Of a stretch of 64,000 nt of DNA, positions 1 through 10,132 are shown in pieces. Position numbers and translations under genes: made by a program. Source of the stretch: Hyphomicrobiaceae bacterium (GTDB lineage: Bacteria; Pseudomonadota; Alphaproteobacteria; Rhizobiales; Xanthobacteraceae); contig JAJPJB010000008.1 in assembly GCA_021324465.1 (NCBI GenBank), forward strand, positions 1 to 64,000. The letters run 5' to 3'. The notes below the pieces were generated by a model. That model did no database searches, was not told the DNA's origin, and saw nothing but the letters and a program-made list of their open reading frames with translations. Positions within the stretch are counted from its first letter, which is position 1. Each line of letters opens with the position of its first letter.

Positions 1-204
1 GAGCGCTTCGACGTGCTGCGCGTGAAAGGTTTTGCCGCGGTTGCGGGCAAACCCATGCGTCTGCTGGTGCAGGCGGTCGGGCCTCGTGTCACGCATCAAT
101 ACGATCGGCCTTGGGACGCATCGGAAATACGCGAAGGCCGCTTGGTGGTGATCGGACTGAAGGGACTGGACCGTGCCGCGGTGACGCAGGCGCTTGTTGG
201 CTGA
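1..204 (+). CDS. cobW: CobW, C-terminal end (cut by the window start)
   Basis: Only the last 67 codons are visible. The frame is open from base 1 to a TGA at 202-204. The residues resemble the C-terminal domain of CobW-type GTPases, with the pattern RFDVLRVKGF near the window edge and HQYDRP about 40 residues before the end. CobW belongs to the G3E metal-chaperone GTPase family and is thought to serve cobalt insertion by the CobNST chelatase. Its stop is 12 bases before the cobN start, which supports this assignment because cobW-cobN is a common order. The P-loop and metal-binding CxCC region would lie upstream, outside the window. Confidence 0.85.
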   Translation, partial: ERFDVLRVKGFAAVAGKPMRLLVQAVGPRVTHQYDRPWDASEIREGRLVVIGLKGLDRAAVTQALVG

Positions 205-216
205 TCAGGCTGCGCG

Positions 217-3200
217 ATGCATCTGTTGACGACGAGCTCAACCGGCCTCGACGAAATCGTCGAAGCGGTCGATCTCGGCCAGCCGCCGGGCGACATCGCA
301 ATTCTGTCGTTTGCCGACACCGATCTCTCAGCGCTTGCTGCCGCTTGGCAGGCCGAGCGCGAAATGCTCCCGAGCGTGCGGCTCGCGCATCTGCGCGATC
401 TGCGCCATCCGATGTCGGTCGATCTTTGGATTGATCGCGTCGCCGTTCACGCCAAGGTCATCTTGGTCCGGCTGCTCGGCGGCCTCGATTGGTGGAAATA
501 CGGCATCGAGCGGCTTTCAGCTTTGGCGCGCGAGTGCGGCATCGTGCTCGCCGTGCTGCCGGGCGAAGATCGCGATGACCCGCGTTTGGCCGCCGCTTCG
601 ACACTGGGCGCTGCAGAGCTTGGAGGCCTGCTGCGCTTTTTCCGCGAAGGCGGGCCCGAAAATCTGCGCGGCTTGCTGCGGGCGCTGGCGCACTATGCCG
701 GCTCTGATCTGGAATTGCCTGAGCCGCGGCCAGTGCCGCGGCTCGCCGGCTATTTGCCGGGCCAAGGCGCGGTCGAACTGGCGCAGCTGACGGCATCGCT
801 TAAGACCGCTCGACCGATCGTGCCCATCGTCTTTTATCGCGCCATGTTGCTCGCGGCCGATACCGGACCGATCGACGATCTTCATAGCGCGCTTGCGGCG
901 CGCGGTCTTGCGCCAGCGCCGCTTATCGTGACGAGCCTTAAAGATGGCGATGCCGCCGATTTTCTGCGGCGCGCATTTTCCCGGCTCAATCCAGCTCTGA
1001 TCGTGACCATGACGGCTTTTGCCGTCTGCGGTGGCAGTTGTGAAGAGGCCACCGTACTCGACGAGCCGGGCGTTCCAGTTCTGCAAGTCGTCAGCGCGAC
1101 GACCAAACGTGCTGCGTGGCGCGACAGTCCGCGCGGGCTGGGCGCCGCTGATCTTGCCATGCATGTGGTCTTGCCGGAGCTTGACGGGCGCGTCCTCGCC
1201 GGCGCCATCGCGTTCAAACATCCACTGCGGCCGCACGATGGGCTTGCTTTCACGACACTGCAAAGCCGGCCCGAGCCTGACCGCGTCAGCGCGGTTGCGG
1301 ACCGAATTGCCGCGTTCGCGCGTCTTCAGAGGCTTGCGCGCAATGAGCGGCAAATCGCAATTCTGATGCCGGACTATCCCGGGGCGCCGGGTCGCGCCGG
1401 CTATGCCGTCGGTCTCGATGTTGCGGCCAGTGTCGTCGCGGTCCTGCAGGATCTCGCCGACGCCGGCTATGTCGTAAGCCATGCGCCGCGGACGCCGCGC
1501 GACTTACTCGATGCCTTGACGCGGGAATGCAACGAAGCTCAGCTCGCGGTGCCGCAGTACGAGCACTTTCTGTCGCGATTGCCACCGGCAGCGGCGGCGC
1601 GGCTGCGACAGGCTTGGGGCGCGCCGGCTGACGACCCGGATGTGCGCAACGGCGCCTTCTGCTTCCGCGCGCGAAAATTCGGAAATGTTTTGGTCGCGTT
1701 GCCGCCGGATCGCGGGCGCGCCGCGCAACGCCGCGCCGACTATCACGACCCAGCGCTGCCGCCGCGCCATGCGCTGGTCGCCTTCGCGCTGTGGTTGCGA
1801 CACGTGGCCGGGGTCGACGCGCTGATCCATATGGGCGCGCATGGCACGCTGGAATGGCTGCCGGGCAAAGCCGTCGCGCTGACCAGCGAATGTTTCCCCG
1901 AGATCGTCACCGGTGCGCTGCCGATCATCTACCCGTTCATCGTCAGCAATCCCGGCGAGGCCGCGCAAGCCAAGCGCCGCATTGCCGGCATAACCATCGG
2001 ACACCTGCCGCCGCCGCTTATTGCCGGCGGCCCAAGCGGCGAAGCCCAGGAGCTTGAACGGCTGCTCGACGAATACGCGCAGGCCGACGGCCTCGACCGG
2101 CGCCGCCGCGAACGGTTGGCCAAGCTGATCGTCGAGACCGCGGAGCGCACCGGCCTGGCCCGCGAGGCTGGGATCGGCGGCTCAACCGGGCCTGACGAGG
2201 CGCTCCGACGCATCGATGCATGGCTCTGCGATCTGAAGGATCTCGCAGTCAAAGACGGCCAGCACATTTATGGCCGCGCACCGACCGATATCGACGATCC
2301 AACCTGGCAGGCCAGCGCCGCAGCCGAGCGCGCCTCCTTGATCGCAGCGCTCGACGGCCGCCGCGTTGCGCCTGGGTCTGCCGGCGCACCGGCACGTGGC
2401 CGGCGCGACGTGTTGCCGACCGGGCGCAATCTCTTTACCGCCGATCCGCGCACCTTGCCGACCTCAACGGCCATGGAGCTCGGCTGCCGCGCCGCTGAGG
2501 AGGTCGTGCGTGCGCACCTGCAAACGCACGGCGAGATGCCGCGCTCGGTCGTGATCGATCCGTGGGGCAGCGCAACCTTGCGCACCGGCGGTGAAGAGAT
2601 TGCCCAGGGCCTGGCTCTGATGGGCTGCCGGCCGATCTGGGACGCCGCGACCGCGCGTGTCACCGGCATCGAAGTGCTGCCGACCGCGGCCGCAGGACGG
2701 CCGCGCGTCGATGTCACCTGGCGTATTTCCGGCCTGTTCCGCGACTTGTTCCCAGCGCAGATCGCGCTGATCGACACCGCAGTCCAAGCCGTCGCGGCGC
2801 GCGACGAGGCCGACGATGAAAATCCGCTTGCGGCAGCGCGTCGGATCAACGGCAACGGGCGGCTCCTGCGCGTTTTCGGTACGGCACCGGGTGTTTACGG
2901 TGCAGGCATCGAGGACCTGCTCGGCCGAGATGTTGATCCAGAGCAGATCGGCGCGGCCTATCTCGCGGCCGCCTCGCACGCTTATGGCGGCGCTGAAGGT
3001 GAGGCGAAGTTTTCGCCCGAAGGCTTTGCGCAGCGCGTCGCCGGTGCCGATCTCCTGGTCCATATCGGCGACGATCCGGCGCGCGATCTGCTTGAAGGCG
3101 ACGAAGATGCCGCGTTCGTCGGCGGCTTTGCCGCGGCGGCAAGGATGCATGGCCGATCGGTCGATCTTGTAATGCTCGACACGACTGATCCGCAACGGCC

Positions 3201-3564
3201 GCGGGCGCGTGCCTTGTCGGCCGCCTTGGCACGGATTGTCCGCGCGCGCGCGGTGAATCCACGCTTCATCGCCGGCCAGATGCGCCATGGTCCGCGCGGT
3301 GCGGCGGAATTCGCCGAAGCGGTGGGGCGTCTTTTTGACTTCGCCCAAATGACGGACGCGGTCAGCAGCACGCTGTTCGATCTGCTTTACGAAGCCTATG
3401 TCGCCGATGCCGCCGTGCACGAGTTCTTGCTTCGTGAGAATCCGCTGGCAGCGGCGGCGATCGCCGAAAAATTTGATGCGGCGCGTCGCCGCGGCTTTTG
3501 GCATCCGCGCCGCAACGATGTGGATGCCGGGCTCGGCGCCCTTCGCGCGAAGGCAATGCCATGA
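217..3564 (+). CDS. cobN: Cobaltochelatase large subunit CobN
   Basis: This 1115-residue protein is the large subunit of the ATP-dependent aerobic cobaltochelatase. With the AAA+ subunits CobS and CobT it inserts Co2+ into hydrogenobyrinate a,c-diamide in the cytoplasm. It is homologous to magnesium chelatase ChlH/BchH. The hallmark segment MGAHGTLEWLPGKA is near residue 535, and NPLAAARRINGNGRL with YGAGIEDL follows near residues 868-900. At 1115 residues it is somewhat shorter than many CobN proteins (around 1250), but the end is complete. The chelatase subunits CobS and CobT are not in this window. The stop overlaps the cobG start as ATGA, so the two are probably translationally coupled. 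Confidence 0.95.
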   Translation: MHLLTTSSTGLDEIVEAVDLGQPPGDIAILSFADTDLSALAAAWQAEREMLPSVRLAHLRDLRHPMSVDLWIDRVAVHAKVILVRLLGGLDWWKYGIERLSALARECGIVLAVLPGEDRDDPRLAAASTLGAAELGGLLRFFREGGPENLRGLLRALAHYAGSDLELPEPRPVPRLAGYLPGQGAVELAQLTASLKTARPIVPIVFYRAMLLAADTGPIDDLHSALAARGLAPAPLIVTSLKDGDAADFLRRAFSRLNPALIVTMTAFAVCGGSCEEATVLDEPGVPVLQVVSATTKRAAWRDSPRGLGAADLAMHVVLPELDGRVLAGAIAFKHPLRPHDGLAFTTLQSRPEPDRVSAVADRIAAFARLQRLARNERQIAILMPDYPGAPGRAGYAVGLDVAASVVAVLQDLADAGYVVSHAPRTPRDLLDALTRECNEAQLAVPQYEHFLSRLPPAAAARLRQAWGAPADDPDVRNGAFCFRARKFGNVLVALPPDRGRAAQRRADYHDPALPPRHALVAFALWLRHVAGVDALIHMGAHGTLEWLPGKAVALTSECFPEIVTGALPIIYPFIVSNPGEAAQAKRRIAGITIGHLPPPLIAGGPSGEAQELERLLDEYAQADGLDRRRRERLAKLIVETAERTGLAREAGIGGSTGPDEALRRIDAWLCDLKDLAVKDGQHIYGRAPTDIDDPTWQASAAAERASLIAALDGRRVAPGSAGAPARGRRDVLPTGRNLFTADPRTLPTSTAMELGCRAAEEVVRAHLQTHGEMPRSVVIDPWGSATLRTGGEEIAQGLALMGCRPIWDAATARVTGIEVLPTAAAGRPRVDVTWRISGLFRDLFPAQIALIDTAVQAVAARDEADDENPLAAARRINGNGRLLRVFGTAPGVYGAGIEDLLGRDVDPEQIGAAYLAAASHAYGGAEGEAKFSPEGFAQRVAGADLLVHIGDDPARDLLEGDEDAAFVGGFAAAARMHGRSVDLVMLDTTDPQRPRARALSAALARIVRARAVNPRFIAGQMRHGPRGAAEFAEAVGRLFDFAQMTDAVSSTLFDLLYEAYVADAAVHEFLLRENPLAAAAIAEKFDAARRRGFWHPRRNDVDAGLGALRAKAMP

Positions 3565-4847
3565 CGCTCCTCGCTGCAGCAATGCCCAAGCGACGCGGCG
3601 CCTGCCCTGGGCTCTTCGCACCGATGCAGACCGGCGATGGTCTATTGGTGCGTCTCGTTCCAAAGGGCACAATTTCGTTGCACGCCTTTGCAGATTTGTG
3701 CGCGGCCGGGCGCCGTTACGGCAATGGGATTATTGAAGTCACCTCGCGCGGCAGCATTCAGGTGCGCGGGCTCAACGCGATCTCCGCGCCCCAATTTGCA
3801 GCGGCGATCGCCGCGCTCGATATGGCGGCCGGCGATGCTGTTTCGATCCTTGGCAATCCGCTCGGCGGCCTCGATGCGCAAGAAATATTTGACGCGACCG
3901 GGCTTGTGGCGGATTTGCGGAGCGCGATCGCGCAGCGCGGGCTCGCGGCGAGGCTTTCGCCGAAAGTCTCTGTTGTGATCGACAGCGCGGGCGCGATCGA
4001 CCTTGAGACGATCCCGGCGGACATTCGGCTTCATGCACATGCAACGGAAGGCGACCTGATGCTGCGTGTGAGTGTCGGTGGCGATCAAGCGCGTGCAGCC
4101 GAGTTGGGCCAAGTCGCGCCCGCGCAGGGGATCGAAACTGTGATCCGCCTGCTTGAGGTGATCGCACGGCGCGGTCGCGATGTGCGAGCACGCGAGATCC
4201 TCGCCCGGGAAGGCGTCGAGGTATTTCTGCCCGCAATCCGAGAACTTTTGCTGCCCGGCCAAGACGGCCGCTCGCTCAGGCGCGAGCGCGGTGTAGCTCT
4301 CGGTTCATATCCGCTGCGCGATGAGACGATGGCGCGCGGCGTCGCGCTTGCCTTCGGCCATGCCGATGCAAGCGCGCTTGAAGAGCTGGCGGGGGCGGCA
4401 AAGACGACGGGCGCAAGTAGCCTGCGTACCGCGCCAGGTTGTGTGCTGCTGGCAATCGGCCTCGCCGCGCAATCTGTCTCAAGCTTTGCGTCCGCGGCGG
4501 AGCAGCTCGGCTTCGTTACAGACGGCAACGATCCACGCCTGAGAGTGATCGCTTGTTCCGGGGCGCCAATTTGTGCATCGGCGCATCTGCCGGCGCGCGC
4601 CCTGGCGCCGGTCATTGCCCGGAATGCCGTGGGTTTTGCCGGCACGATTCACGTTTCCGGCTGCGCCAAGGGCTGCGCGCAAAACGCGACGGCAGCCTTA
4701 ACGATTGTCGGAACTCCGGAAGGCTGTGCGCTCATTGCCGACGGTTCGCCGCACGACGTACCATTCGCGGTCGTTACCGCAAGCGAACTGGCAGGCGCCG
4801 TCCAGCACCATGTGCGCGAGCGCAGGCAGGAGGATGCTCATGGCTGA
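3561..4847 (+). CDS. cobG: Precorrin-3B synthase CobG
   Basis: CobG is a monooxygenase of the nitrite/sulfite reductase-like family. It uses a [4Fe-4S] centre and O2 to convert precorrin-3A into precorrin-3B, the oxygen-dependent step that prepares ring contraction. The 428-residue reading starts at the ATG inside the ATGA overlap with cobN; an upstream in-frame ATG at 3498 lies inside cobN and is less likely. Four cysteines fit the cluster ligands: C332, C338, C368 and C372, in CSGAPIC and CAKGC. The family's N-terminal pattern is seen in [12 protein letters not shown]. Its presence marks the aerobic route of B12 synthesis. It overlaps cobH by 8 bases. Confidence 0.95.
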   Translation: MTLLAAAMPKRRGACPGLFAPMQTGDGLLVRLVPKGTISLHAFADLCAAGRRYGNGIIEVTSRGSIQVRGLNAISAPQFAAAIAALDMAAGDAVSILGNPLGGLDAQEIFDATGLVADLRSAIAQRGLAARLSPKVSVVIDSAGAIDLETIPADIRLHAHATEGDLMLRVSVGGDQARAAELGQVAPAQGIETVIRLLEVIARRGRDVRAREILAREGVEVFLPAIRELLLPGQDGRSLRRERGVALGSYPLRDETMARGVALAFGHADASALEELAGAAKTTGASSLRTAPGCVLLAIGLAAQSVSSFASAAEQLGFVTDGNDPRLRVIACSGAPICASAHLPARALAPVIARNAVGFAGTIHVSGCAKGCAQNATAALTIVGTPEGCALIADGSPHDVPFAVVTASELAGAVQHHVRERRQEDAHG

Positions 4848-5475
4848 GCCTGCGGCCTATTTGCGTGACGGCGCCGCGATCTATGAGCGATCTTTCGCCA
4901 TCATCCGCGCCGAGGCCGATCTGTCGCGCTTCTCGGCTGAAGAAGCTGAAGTCGCCGTGCGCATGATCCACGCCTGCGGCCAGGTCGATATGGCGCGGCA
5001 CATTGTGTTCGGCGGCGCTCTGGTCGCAGTCGGGCGCGCTGTACTCACCGCCGGCGCGCCGATCCTCTGCGACTCCGAGATGGTGGCGCACGGCATCACG
5101 CGCGCACGGCTGCCGGCGAACAACGATGTGATCTGCACGCTTAATGATCCGCGCACGGCGGCACTTGCGGCGGAGAACGGCACAACGCGCTCTGCGGCCG
5201 CGCTTGAGCTGTGGCGCGACCGGCTTCAGGGCGCCGTGGTTGCAATCGGCAATGCGCCGACAGCGCTGTTTCAACTTCTGGACATGCTCGGGGCCGGCGC
5301 GCCCAAGCCTGCGGCCATTCTCGGCATCCCGGTGGGCTTTGTCGGCGCCGCCGAATCCAAAGACGCGCTTGCCGCCAATTCGCACGGCGTGCCGTATCTG
5401 ATCGTGCGCGGCCGCGCGGGCGGCAGTGCCATGACCGCCGCTGCGGTCAACGCTCTGGCGAAGGCTGGCTTATGA
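4840..5475 (+). CDS. cobH: Precorrin-8X methylmutase CobH
   Basis: CobH moves the C11 methyl group of precorrin-8X to C12, giving hydrogenobyrinic acid. The 211-residue length is typical of the family. H44, in RMIHACG, fits the active-site histidine known from CobH. The start at 4840 was chosen because AGGAGG at 4828-4833 is six bases upstream; an ATG at 4834 touches that ribosome site and is unlikely. Other expected motifs are the CDSEMV and GNAPTAL segments. The gene overlaps cobG upstream by 8 bases and cobI downstream by 4 bases. Confidence 0.96.
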   Translation: MAEPAAYLRDGAAIYERSFAIIRAEADLSRFSAEEAEVAVRMIHACGQVDMARHIVFGGALVAVGRAVLTAGAPILCDSEMVAHGITRARLPANNDVICTLNDPRTAALAAENGTTRSAAALELWRDRLQGAVVAIGNAPTALFQLLDMLGAGAPKPAAILGIPVGFVGAAESKDALAANSHGVPYLIVRGRAGGSAMTAAAVNALAKAGL

Positions 5476-6224
5476 GAGCACCGACGACCACGGGAAAGCT
5501 CTTCGGCGTCGGTGTCGGACCGGGCGATCCGGAACTGATGACACTAAAGGCGATGCGCGCGCTTGAGCGCGCCGATGTGATCGCGCACTTCGCCAAAGCC
5601 GGCAATGCCAGCCACTCGCGCGCGATTGCGGCCGGCTATCTGCGGCCAGGCGTTACGGAGATGCAGCTCCTTTATCCCGTTACGACCGAACTGCCGGCGT
5701 GCAGCAAAGAGTATCGCGAGGCGATCTGCAATTTCTACGACCAAGCCGCCGCAGATATTGCAGCCCATCTCGAATCGGGCCGCACCGTCGCGGTGATCGT
5801 CGAAGGCGATCCGCTGTTCTACGGCTCCTATATGCATCTGCACGCGCGGCTGGCGCCGCGGTTTGCCACCGAAATTATTGCAGGCGTCACCGGCATGTCG
5901 GGCTGTTGGTCCTCGGCCGGCATGCCGATCGCGCAGGGCGACGATGTCTTCACCGTGCTGCCGGCAACCTTGCCTGAATCGGAATTGGTACGGCGCTTAT
6001 CCGAGGCCGATGCGGCGGTGGTGATGAAAGTCGGCCGGCATTTGCCAAAGCTCCGCCGCGCGCTCGCAACGAGCGGCCGCTTGGCCCGTGCGCTTTATGT
6101 CGAGCGCGGCACGACGGCTGAAGAGAAGATGATCCCGCTTGCTGCCAAGGTCGATGACGACGCGCCCTATTTTGCTGTCGTGCTGGTGCCCGGTTGGGAG
6201 CACCAGCCGGGGAACGAGCGATGA
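5472..6224 (+). CDS. cobI: Precorrin-2 C20-methyltransferase CobI
   Basis: This 250-residue SAM-dependent enzyme of the tetrapyrrole methylase fold methylates precorrin-2 at C20 to give precorrin-3A. The N-terminal [16 protein letters not shown] is the family's first motif, and [13 protein letters not shown] is the second. The start is the ATG within ATGA shared with the cobH stop. It is followed by another ATGA overlap with cobJ, so the block cobG-cobH-cobI-cobJ is one tightly coupled translation unit. Confidence 0.96.
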   Translation: MRAPTTTGKLFGVGVGPGDPELMTLKAMRALERADVIAHFAKAGNASHSRAIAAGYLRPGVTEMQLLYPVTTELPACSKEYREAICNFYDQAAADIAAHLESGRTVAVIVEGDPLFYGSYMHLHARLAPRFATEIIAGVTGMSGCWSSAGMPIAQGDDVFTVLPATLPESELVRRLSEADAAVVMKVGRHLPKLRRALATSGRLARALYVERGTTAEEKMIPLAAKVDDDAPYFAVVLVPGWEHQPGNER

Positions 6225-6985
6225 GTGGCCGCCTGACCGTCGTCGGCTTGGGGCCGGGCGATCCGCGCCATTTGACGCCGGAAGCAGCGCATGCGCTCGC
6301 GGCGGCCGACGCGCTGTATGGCTATGGGCCTTATCTTGATCGCGTACCGGCTCGGGCGGGGCAAAGCCGCCATCCGTCCGACAATCGCGAGGAAGGCGCG
6401 CGTGCGGCCATGGCGCTGCGGCATGCCTCAGAAGGCGCCCGCGTCGCGGTCGTGTCGGGCGGCGATCCCGGCGTGTTCGCCATGGCGGCGGCAGTGTGCG
6501 AGCAAATTGAGCACGGCCCCGAGGCATGGCGCGCGCTGGATGTCGTCTTTGTTCCCGGCATCACCGCCATGCTTGCTGTCGCAGCCCGCATTGGCGCGCC
6601 GCTCGGCCATGATTTCTGCGCGCTGTCACTCTCCGACAATCTCAAGCCCTGGGAGTTGGTCGAGCAGCGGCTCGACGCGGCGGCAAAGGCCGGCTTGGTC
6701 ATGGCGCTCTACAATCCGATTTCGCGGACGCGCCCCTGGCAGTTCGGCAGTGCGCTTGATCGGCTGCGCCGGCATCTGCCGCAAACAACGCCTGTGGTGT
6801 TCGGCCGCGCCGTCGGCAGACCGGATGAGCACATCAGCATCATGGCGCTTGCCGAGGCCGATCCGGCGCATGCCGACATGGCGACGCTGGTGATCGTCGG
6901 CTCGCCCGACACTCGTGTCGTTAGGCGGCCAGGCCGTGCGCCACTCGTCTATACGCCGCGCGCCGCGGCCAAGGTAAGCGCATGA
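6221..6985 (+). CDS. cobJ: Precorrin-3B C17-methyltransferase CobJ
   Basis: CobJ methylates C17 of precorrin-3B and drives ring contraction to precorrin-4. The 254-residue protein opens with LTVVGLGPGDPRHLTPEA, has the GGDPGVFAMA loop of the tetrapyrrole methylase family, and carries the CobJ-type stretch LYNPISRTRPWQ. The start is the ATG of an ATGA overlap with cobI. The last 37 bases overlap the end of cobK, which is convergent on the other strand. Confidence 0.96.
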   Translation: MSGRLTVVGLGPGDPRHLTPEAAHALAAADALYGYGPYLDRVPARAGQSRHPSDNREEGARAAMALRHASEGARVAVVSGGDPGVFAMAAAVCEQIEHGPEAWRALDVVFVPGITAMLAVAARIGAPLGHDFCALSLSDNLKPWELVEQRLDAAAKAGLVMALYNPISRTRPWQFGSALDRLRRHLPQTTPVVFGRAVGRPDEHISIMALAEADPAHADMATLVIVGSPDTRVVRRPGRAPLVYTPRAAAKVSA

Positions 6986-7713
6986 TCAAGCCAAGTAATG
7001 GCATCGGCGATTGTTTGGACCGCTGGCGCATCGGGCGCGGCCGGGCGGCGCAGCATAATGACGTCAAGTCCGAGCGCACGCGCTGCGGCGATCTTGCCAT
7101 AGGTCGCGCCGCCGCCGCTGTTCTTAGCCACGACGATTTCGATCCGATGCGCGCCAAGCAGTGCTCGATCCTCTGCCTCGCTAAACGGACCGCGAGCGGT
7201 CACATAATGCGCATATGGCAGCGGCAATGGCGGCGCGATGGGATCAACGCTGCGAAACAGATAGAAGTGCTGTGGCGCGGTCGTGAAAGGAGCAAGCTCG
7301 TTGCGACCGAGCGCGACAAAGACGCGGCGAGGTTCTTCGCCGAGCGCAAGCACTGCGGCGCGGGCATTGTCGACCTCCGTCCAGCGATCGCCGGGCACCG
7401 CGCTCCACGGCGGACGGCGCAGCGCCAGCAAAGGCACTCTTGTCTGCTGCGCGGCCGTCATGGCATTTGCCGAAATGACCGCGGCATAAGGATGCGTGGC
7501 GTCGATCAAGGCATCGATCCGCTCGCGCGCGAGATAATCGGCAAGGCCTTTTGCACCGCCGAAGCCGCCGCGCCGCACCGGGACGGGCAATGCCGCCGGT
7601 GCGGCCGTGCGTCCGGCAAGCGAGAGTGTGACGTCCAGGTCCGCGCGCATGGCCAGGCGCTCCGCCAATGCGCGCGCCTCCGCCGTGCCGCCGAGAATGA
7701 GGATGCGTGGCAT
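6949..7713 (-). CDS. cobK: Precorrin-6A reductase CobK
   Basis: CobK is the NADPH-dependent reductase that converts precorrin-6A to precorrin-6B. The 254-residue reading begins [18 protein letters not shown], the usual Rossmann-like start, and contains DATHPYAAVISANA, a strongly conserved family segment. The start at 7713 has AGGA close upstream; an earlier in-frame ATG at 7803 would lie deep inside cobL. The gene runs against the rest of the operon. Its start codon interlocks with that of cobL, and its 3' end overlaps cobJ, so its promoter must lie inside cobL. Confidence 0.95.
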   Translation of the reverse strand: MPRILILGGTAEARALAERLAMRADLDVTLSLAGRTAAPAALPVPVRRGGFGGAKGLADYLARERIDALIDATHPYAAVISANAMTAAQQTRVPLLALRRPPWSAVPGDRWTEVDNARAAVLALGEEPRRVFVALGRNELAPFTTAPQHFYLFRSVDPIAPPLPLPYAHYVTARGPFSEAEDRALLGAHRIEIVVAKNSGGGATYGKIAAARALGLDVIMLRRPAAPDAPAVQTIADAITWLDHALTLAAARGV

Positions 7714-8983
7714 GTGTCCTGATATCCGGCTCAGTACACCGCTTCCAGATTGGCTAGCCGACAACACTGCCGCATCGCCGCGCTGGCTGTCCATTGTCGG
7801 CATTGGCGAGGACGGCGTCGAAGGGTTGAGCCCGGTGGCCCGCGCACTGATTGAAGCGGCTGAAATCGTATTCGGCGGCCGCCGTCATCTGGGCTTGGCG
7901 GCGGCGCTCATTCACGGCGCAGCGCGACCCTGGCCGAGCCCATTCGATCGTGCCGCCGACGAGGTTTTGCAGCATCGCGGCCGACAGATTTGCGTGCTCG
8001 CATCGGGCGATCCGTTCCATTACGGCATCGGCGCCGTGCTGGCACGGCATATCAACCCGCGGGAGATGATCGTGGTACCGGCGCCATCGGCCTTCAGTCT
8101 GGCCGCGGCTCGGCTCGGTTGGTCGTTGCCGCACACCGTGTTGCTGTCGTTGCATGGCCGCGATCTCGACCTGGTTCGGCCGCATCTGCAGCCGGGCGCG
8201 CGGATTCTTACCTTCACTTCTGATGGCAACGGACCCGGAATATTGGCGAAGCTCCTGGCGCGAACCGGCTTCGGCCAGTCACGGCTCACAGTGCTCGAAG
8301 CACTGGGCGGGCCGCGCGAGCGCGCCCGCGCCACCACGGCGGGCAGCTTTGATTTGGGCACGGTCGATGCGCTCAACACCGTTGCGATCGAAGTGCAGGC
8401 CGCCTCGGATGCTCGCATATTGCCGCGGGTGCAGGGCTTGGCCGACGGCCTGTTCGAGCACGACGGCCAGATCACCAAGCGTGAAATCCGCGCGCTGACT
8501 TTGTCATCGCTGGCGCCGCGGCGCGGCGAACTGCTGTGGGATATCGGCGCCGGCGCCGGCTCGATCGCGATCGAATGGATGCTGGCCGATCCGTCGATGC
8601 GGGCCATTGCCGTTGAGCGCCGCAACGATCGTGCGGCGCGCATTCGCCGCAACGCCGCCAGTTTCGGCGTGCCGGGCCTGGAAATCGTCGAAGGCTCGGC
8701 ACCCGAGGCGCTTGCAAACCTGCCGACCGCCGATGCCATCTTTGTCGGCGGCGGCGCGAGCGAAGCCGGCGTGCTCGATGCCGCCACACGGGCACTGCGT
8801 TCCGGCGGTCGGCTCGTGGTGAATGCGGTCACGCTCGAGAGCGAGGCGCTGCTCATCGCACGCCGCGCGGCGCTTGGCGGCGAATTGCTCCGCATCGCGA
8901 TTTCGCACGCGGAACCGCTCGGCCAAAAGACCGGCTGGCGCCCTGCGCTGCCGGTTACGCAATGGCTATGGGTGAAGCCATGA
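7712..8983 (+). CDS. cobL: Precorrin-6Y C5,15-methyltransferase (decarboxylating) CobL
   Basis: CobL is a two-domain enzyme. The N-terminal tetrapyrrole methylase half (starting [11 protein letters not shown], with [11 protein letters not shown]) methylates C5. The C-terminal CbiT-like half (about residues 235-423, with [16 protein letters not shown] as SAM-binding motif I) methylates C15 and decarboxylates. The 423-residue length fits the fused form. The start at 7712 is the most upstream plausible ATG that does not run through cobK, with AGGA eight bases before it. It leaves about 24 residues before the first motif, so a start further in cannot be excluded. It overlaps cobE as ATGA. Confidence 0.94.
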   Translation: MCPDIRLSTPLPDWLADNTAASPRWLSIVGIGEDGVEGLSPVARALIEAAEIVFGGRRHLGLAAALIHGAARPWPSPFDRAADEVLQHRGRQICVLASGDPFHYGIGAVLARHINPREMIVVPAPSAFSLAAARLGWSLPHTVLLSLHGRDLDLVRPHLQPGARILTFTSDGNGPGILAKLLARTGFGQSRLTVLEALGGPRERARATTAGSFDLGTVDALNTVAIEVQAASDARILPRVQGLADGLFEHDGQITKREIRALTLSSLAPRRGELLWDIGAGAGSIAIEWMLADPSMRAIAVERRNDRAARIRRNAASFGVPGLEIVEGSAPEALANLPTADAIFVGGGASEAGVLDAATRALRSGGRLVVNAVTLESEALLIARRAALGGELLRIAISHAEPLGQKTGWRPALPVTQWLWVKP

Positions 8984-9366
8984 TCATCGCCGGCATCGGC
9001 TGCCGCCGCGGCGCGCCGGCAAACGAGATCGAAGCGGCAATCCGCGCCGCGCTGGCGCACGCCGGCATTTCGCCGGAGGCACTGGCCGCCATTGCCACGG
9101 CTTCGGCGAAAAAGAACGAAGCGGGCATCGAGGCCGCCGCGACTCGTTTTGGCGTGAATGTCGTTTTCGTATCGGAAGCGGAGCTAAAGGCCGCGAGCCC
9201 CCGCACCCAAACGGAATCGGAGCGCGCCCTTGCATTCCTGGGCGTCGGTTCCGTGGCGGAAGCTGCCGCATTGGCCGCGGCAGGACCGCTCTCGCGCCTG
9301 ATCGGCAGGCGGCTCGTGCTTGGCACGGCGACCTGCGCTCTGGCGACATCCGAGGCCGCAGCATGA
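8980..9366 (+). CDS. cobE: CobE / CbiG C-terminal-type cobalamin protein
   Basis: This 128-residue protein begins [17 protein letters not shown], the signature start of CobE, which corresponds to the C-terminal domain of CbiG. In the aerobic pathway CobE is required for B12 synthesis, but its exact role is unsettled; handling of a pathway intermediate has been suggested. The start is the ATG of the ATGA shared with the cobL stop; an in-frame ATG 18 bases upstream is less likely. It ends in another ATGA overlap with cobM. Confidence 0.9.
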   Translation: MIIAGIGCRRGAPANEIEAAIRAALAHAGISPEALAAIATASAKKNEAGIEAAATRFGVNVVFVSEAELKAASPRTQTESERALAFLGVGSVAEAAALAAAGPLSRLIGRRLVLGTATCALATSEAAA

Positions 9367-10124
9367 CCGTACATTTCATCGGCGCCGGGCCGGGCGCGCC
9401 CGATCTGATCACGCTGCGCGGACGCGACCTCATCGCGCGTTGTCCGGTATGCCTTTATGCCGGCTCGATCGTGCCGCGCGAATTGCTGGATTATTGTCCG
9501 CCAGGCGCACGCATTATCGATACCGCGCCGCTATCGCTTGACCAGATCGATGCTGAATTCGCCGACGCGCAAGCTGCCGGACACGACGTCGCGCGGCTGC
9601 ATTCCGGCGATCTGTCGATCTATTCGGCGCTCGCTGAACAATTGCGTCGTCTCGACCGGCGCGGCATTCCCTACACGCTCACACCCGGCGTGCCCGCTTT
9701 TGCGGCAGCCGCCGCAGCGCTGCAATGCGAATTGACCGTGCCAGAAGTCGCACAGTCTGTCGTGCTCACGCGCGTGTCCGGCCGCGCTTCGCGCATGCCA
9801 GAGAACGAAAAGCTCGTGACATTTGCTGAGAGCGGCGCGACGCTCATCATTCACCTGGCCATCCACGCTGTTGAAGAAGTGGTCAAAGAGCTGACGCCAT
9901 TTTACGGCGCCGATTGCCCCGTCGCCGTCATAGTGCATGCTTCTTCGCCGACGCAGCGCATCGTGCGCGGTACGCTCGCTGATATTGCCGCGCAGGTCGC
10001 AGCGGCGAAGATCGAACGCACTGCGCTGATTGTGGTCGGGCGGGCTCTCGCGGCCGAGAATTTTCGAGACAGCGCGCTCTATAGCGCCGACTATCGTCGT
10101 CGATTCCGCGGAGGAGCGGCGTGA
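9363..10124 (+). CDS. cobM: Precorrin-4 C11-methyltransferase CobM
   Basis: CobM methylates C11 of precorrin-4 to make precorrin-5. The 253-residue sequence opens [18 protein letters not shown] and has the second motif as [27 protein letters not shown] is a conserved CobM segment. It is the last plus-strand gene of the coupled cobG-to-cobM run. Its stop lies only eight bases from the convergent cbiD stop. Confidence 0.96.
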   Translation: MTVHFIGAGPGAPDLITLRGRDLIARCPVCLYAGSIVPRELLDYCPPGARIIDTAPLSLDQIDAEFADAQAAGHDVARLHSGDLSIYSALAEQLRRLDRRGIPYTLTPGVPAFAAAAAALQCELTVPEVAQSVVLTRVSGRASRMPENEKLVTFAESGATLIIHLAIHAVEEVVKELTPFYGADCPVAVIVHASSPTQRIVRGTLADIAAQVAAAKIERTALIVVGRALAAENFRDSALYSADYRRRFRGGAA

Positions 10125-10132
10125 CGGCAATT

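Noticed and set aside
2464-3672. A 402-codon open frame antisense to cobN
   Set aside because: It overlaps the conserved CobN coding region and has no recognisable features.
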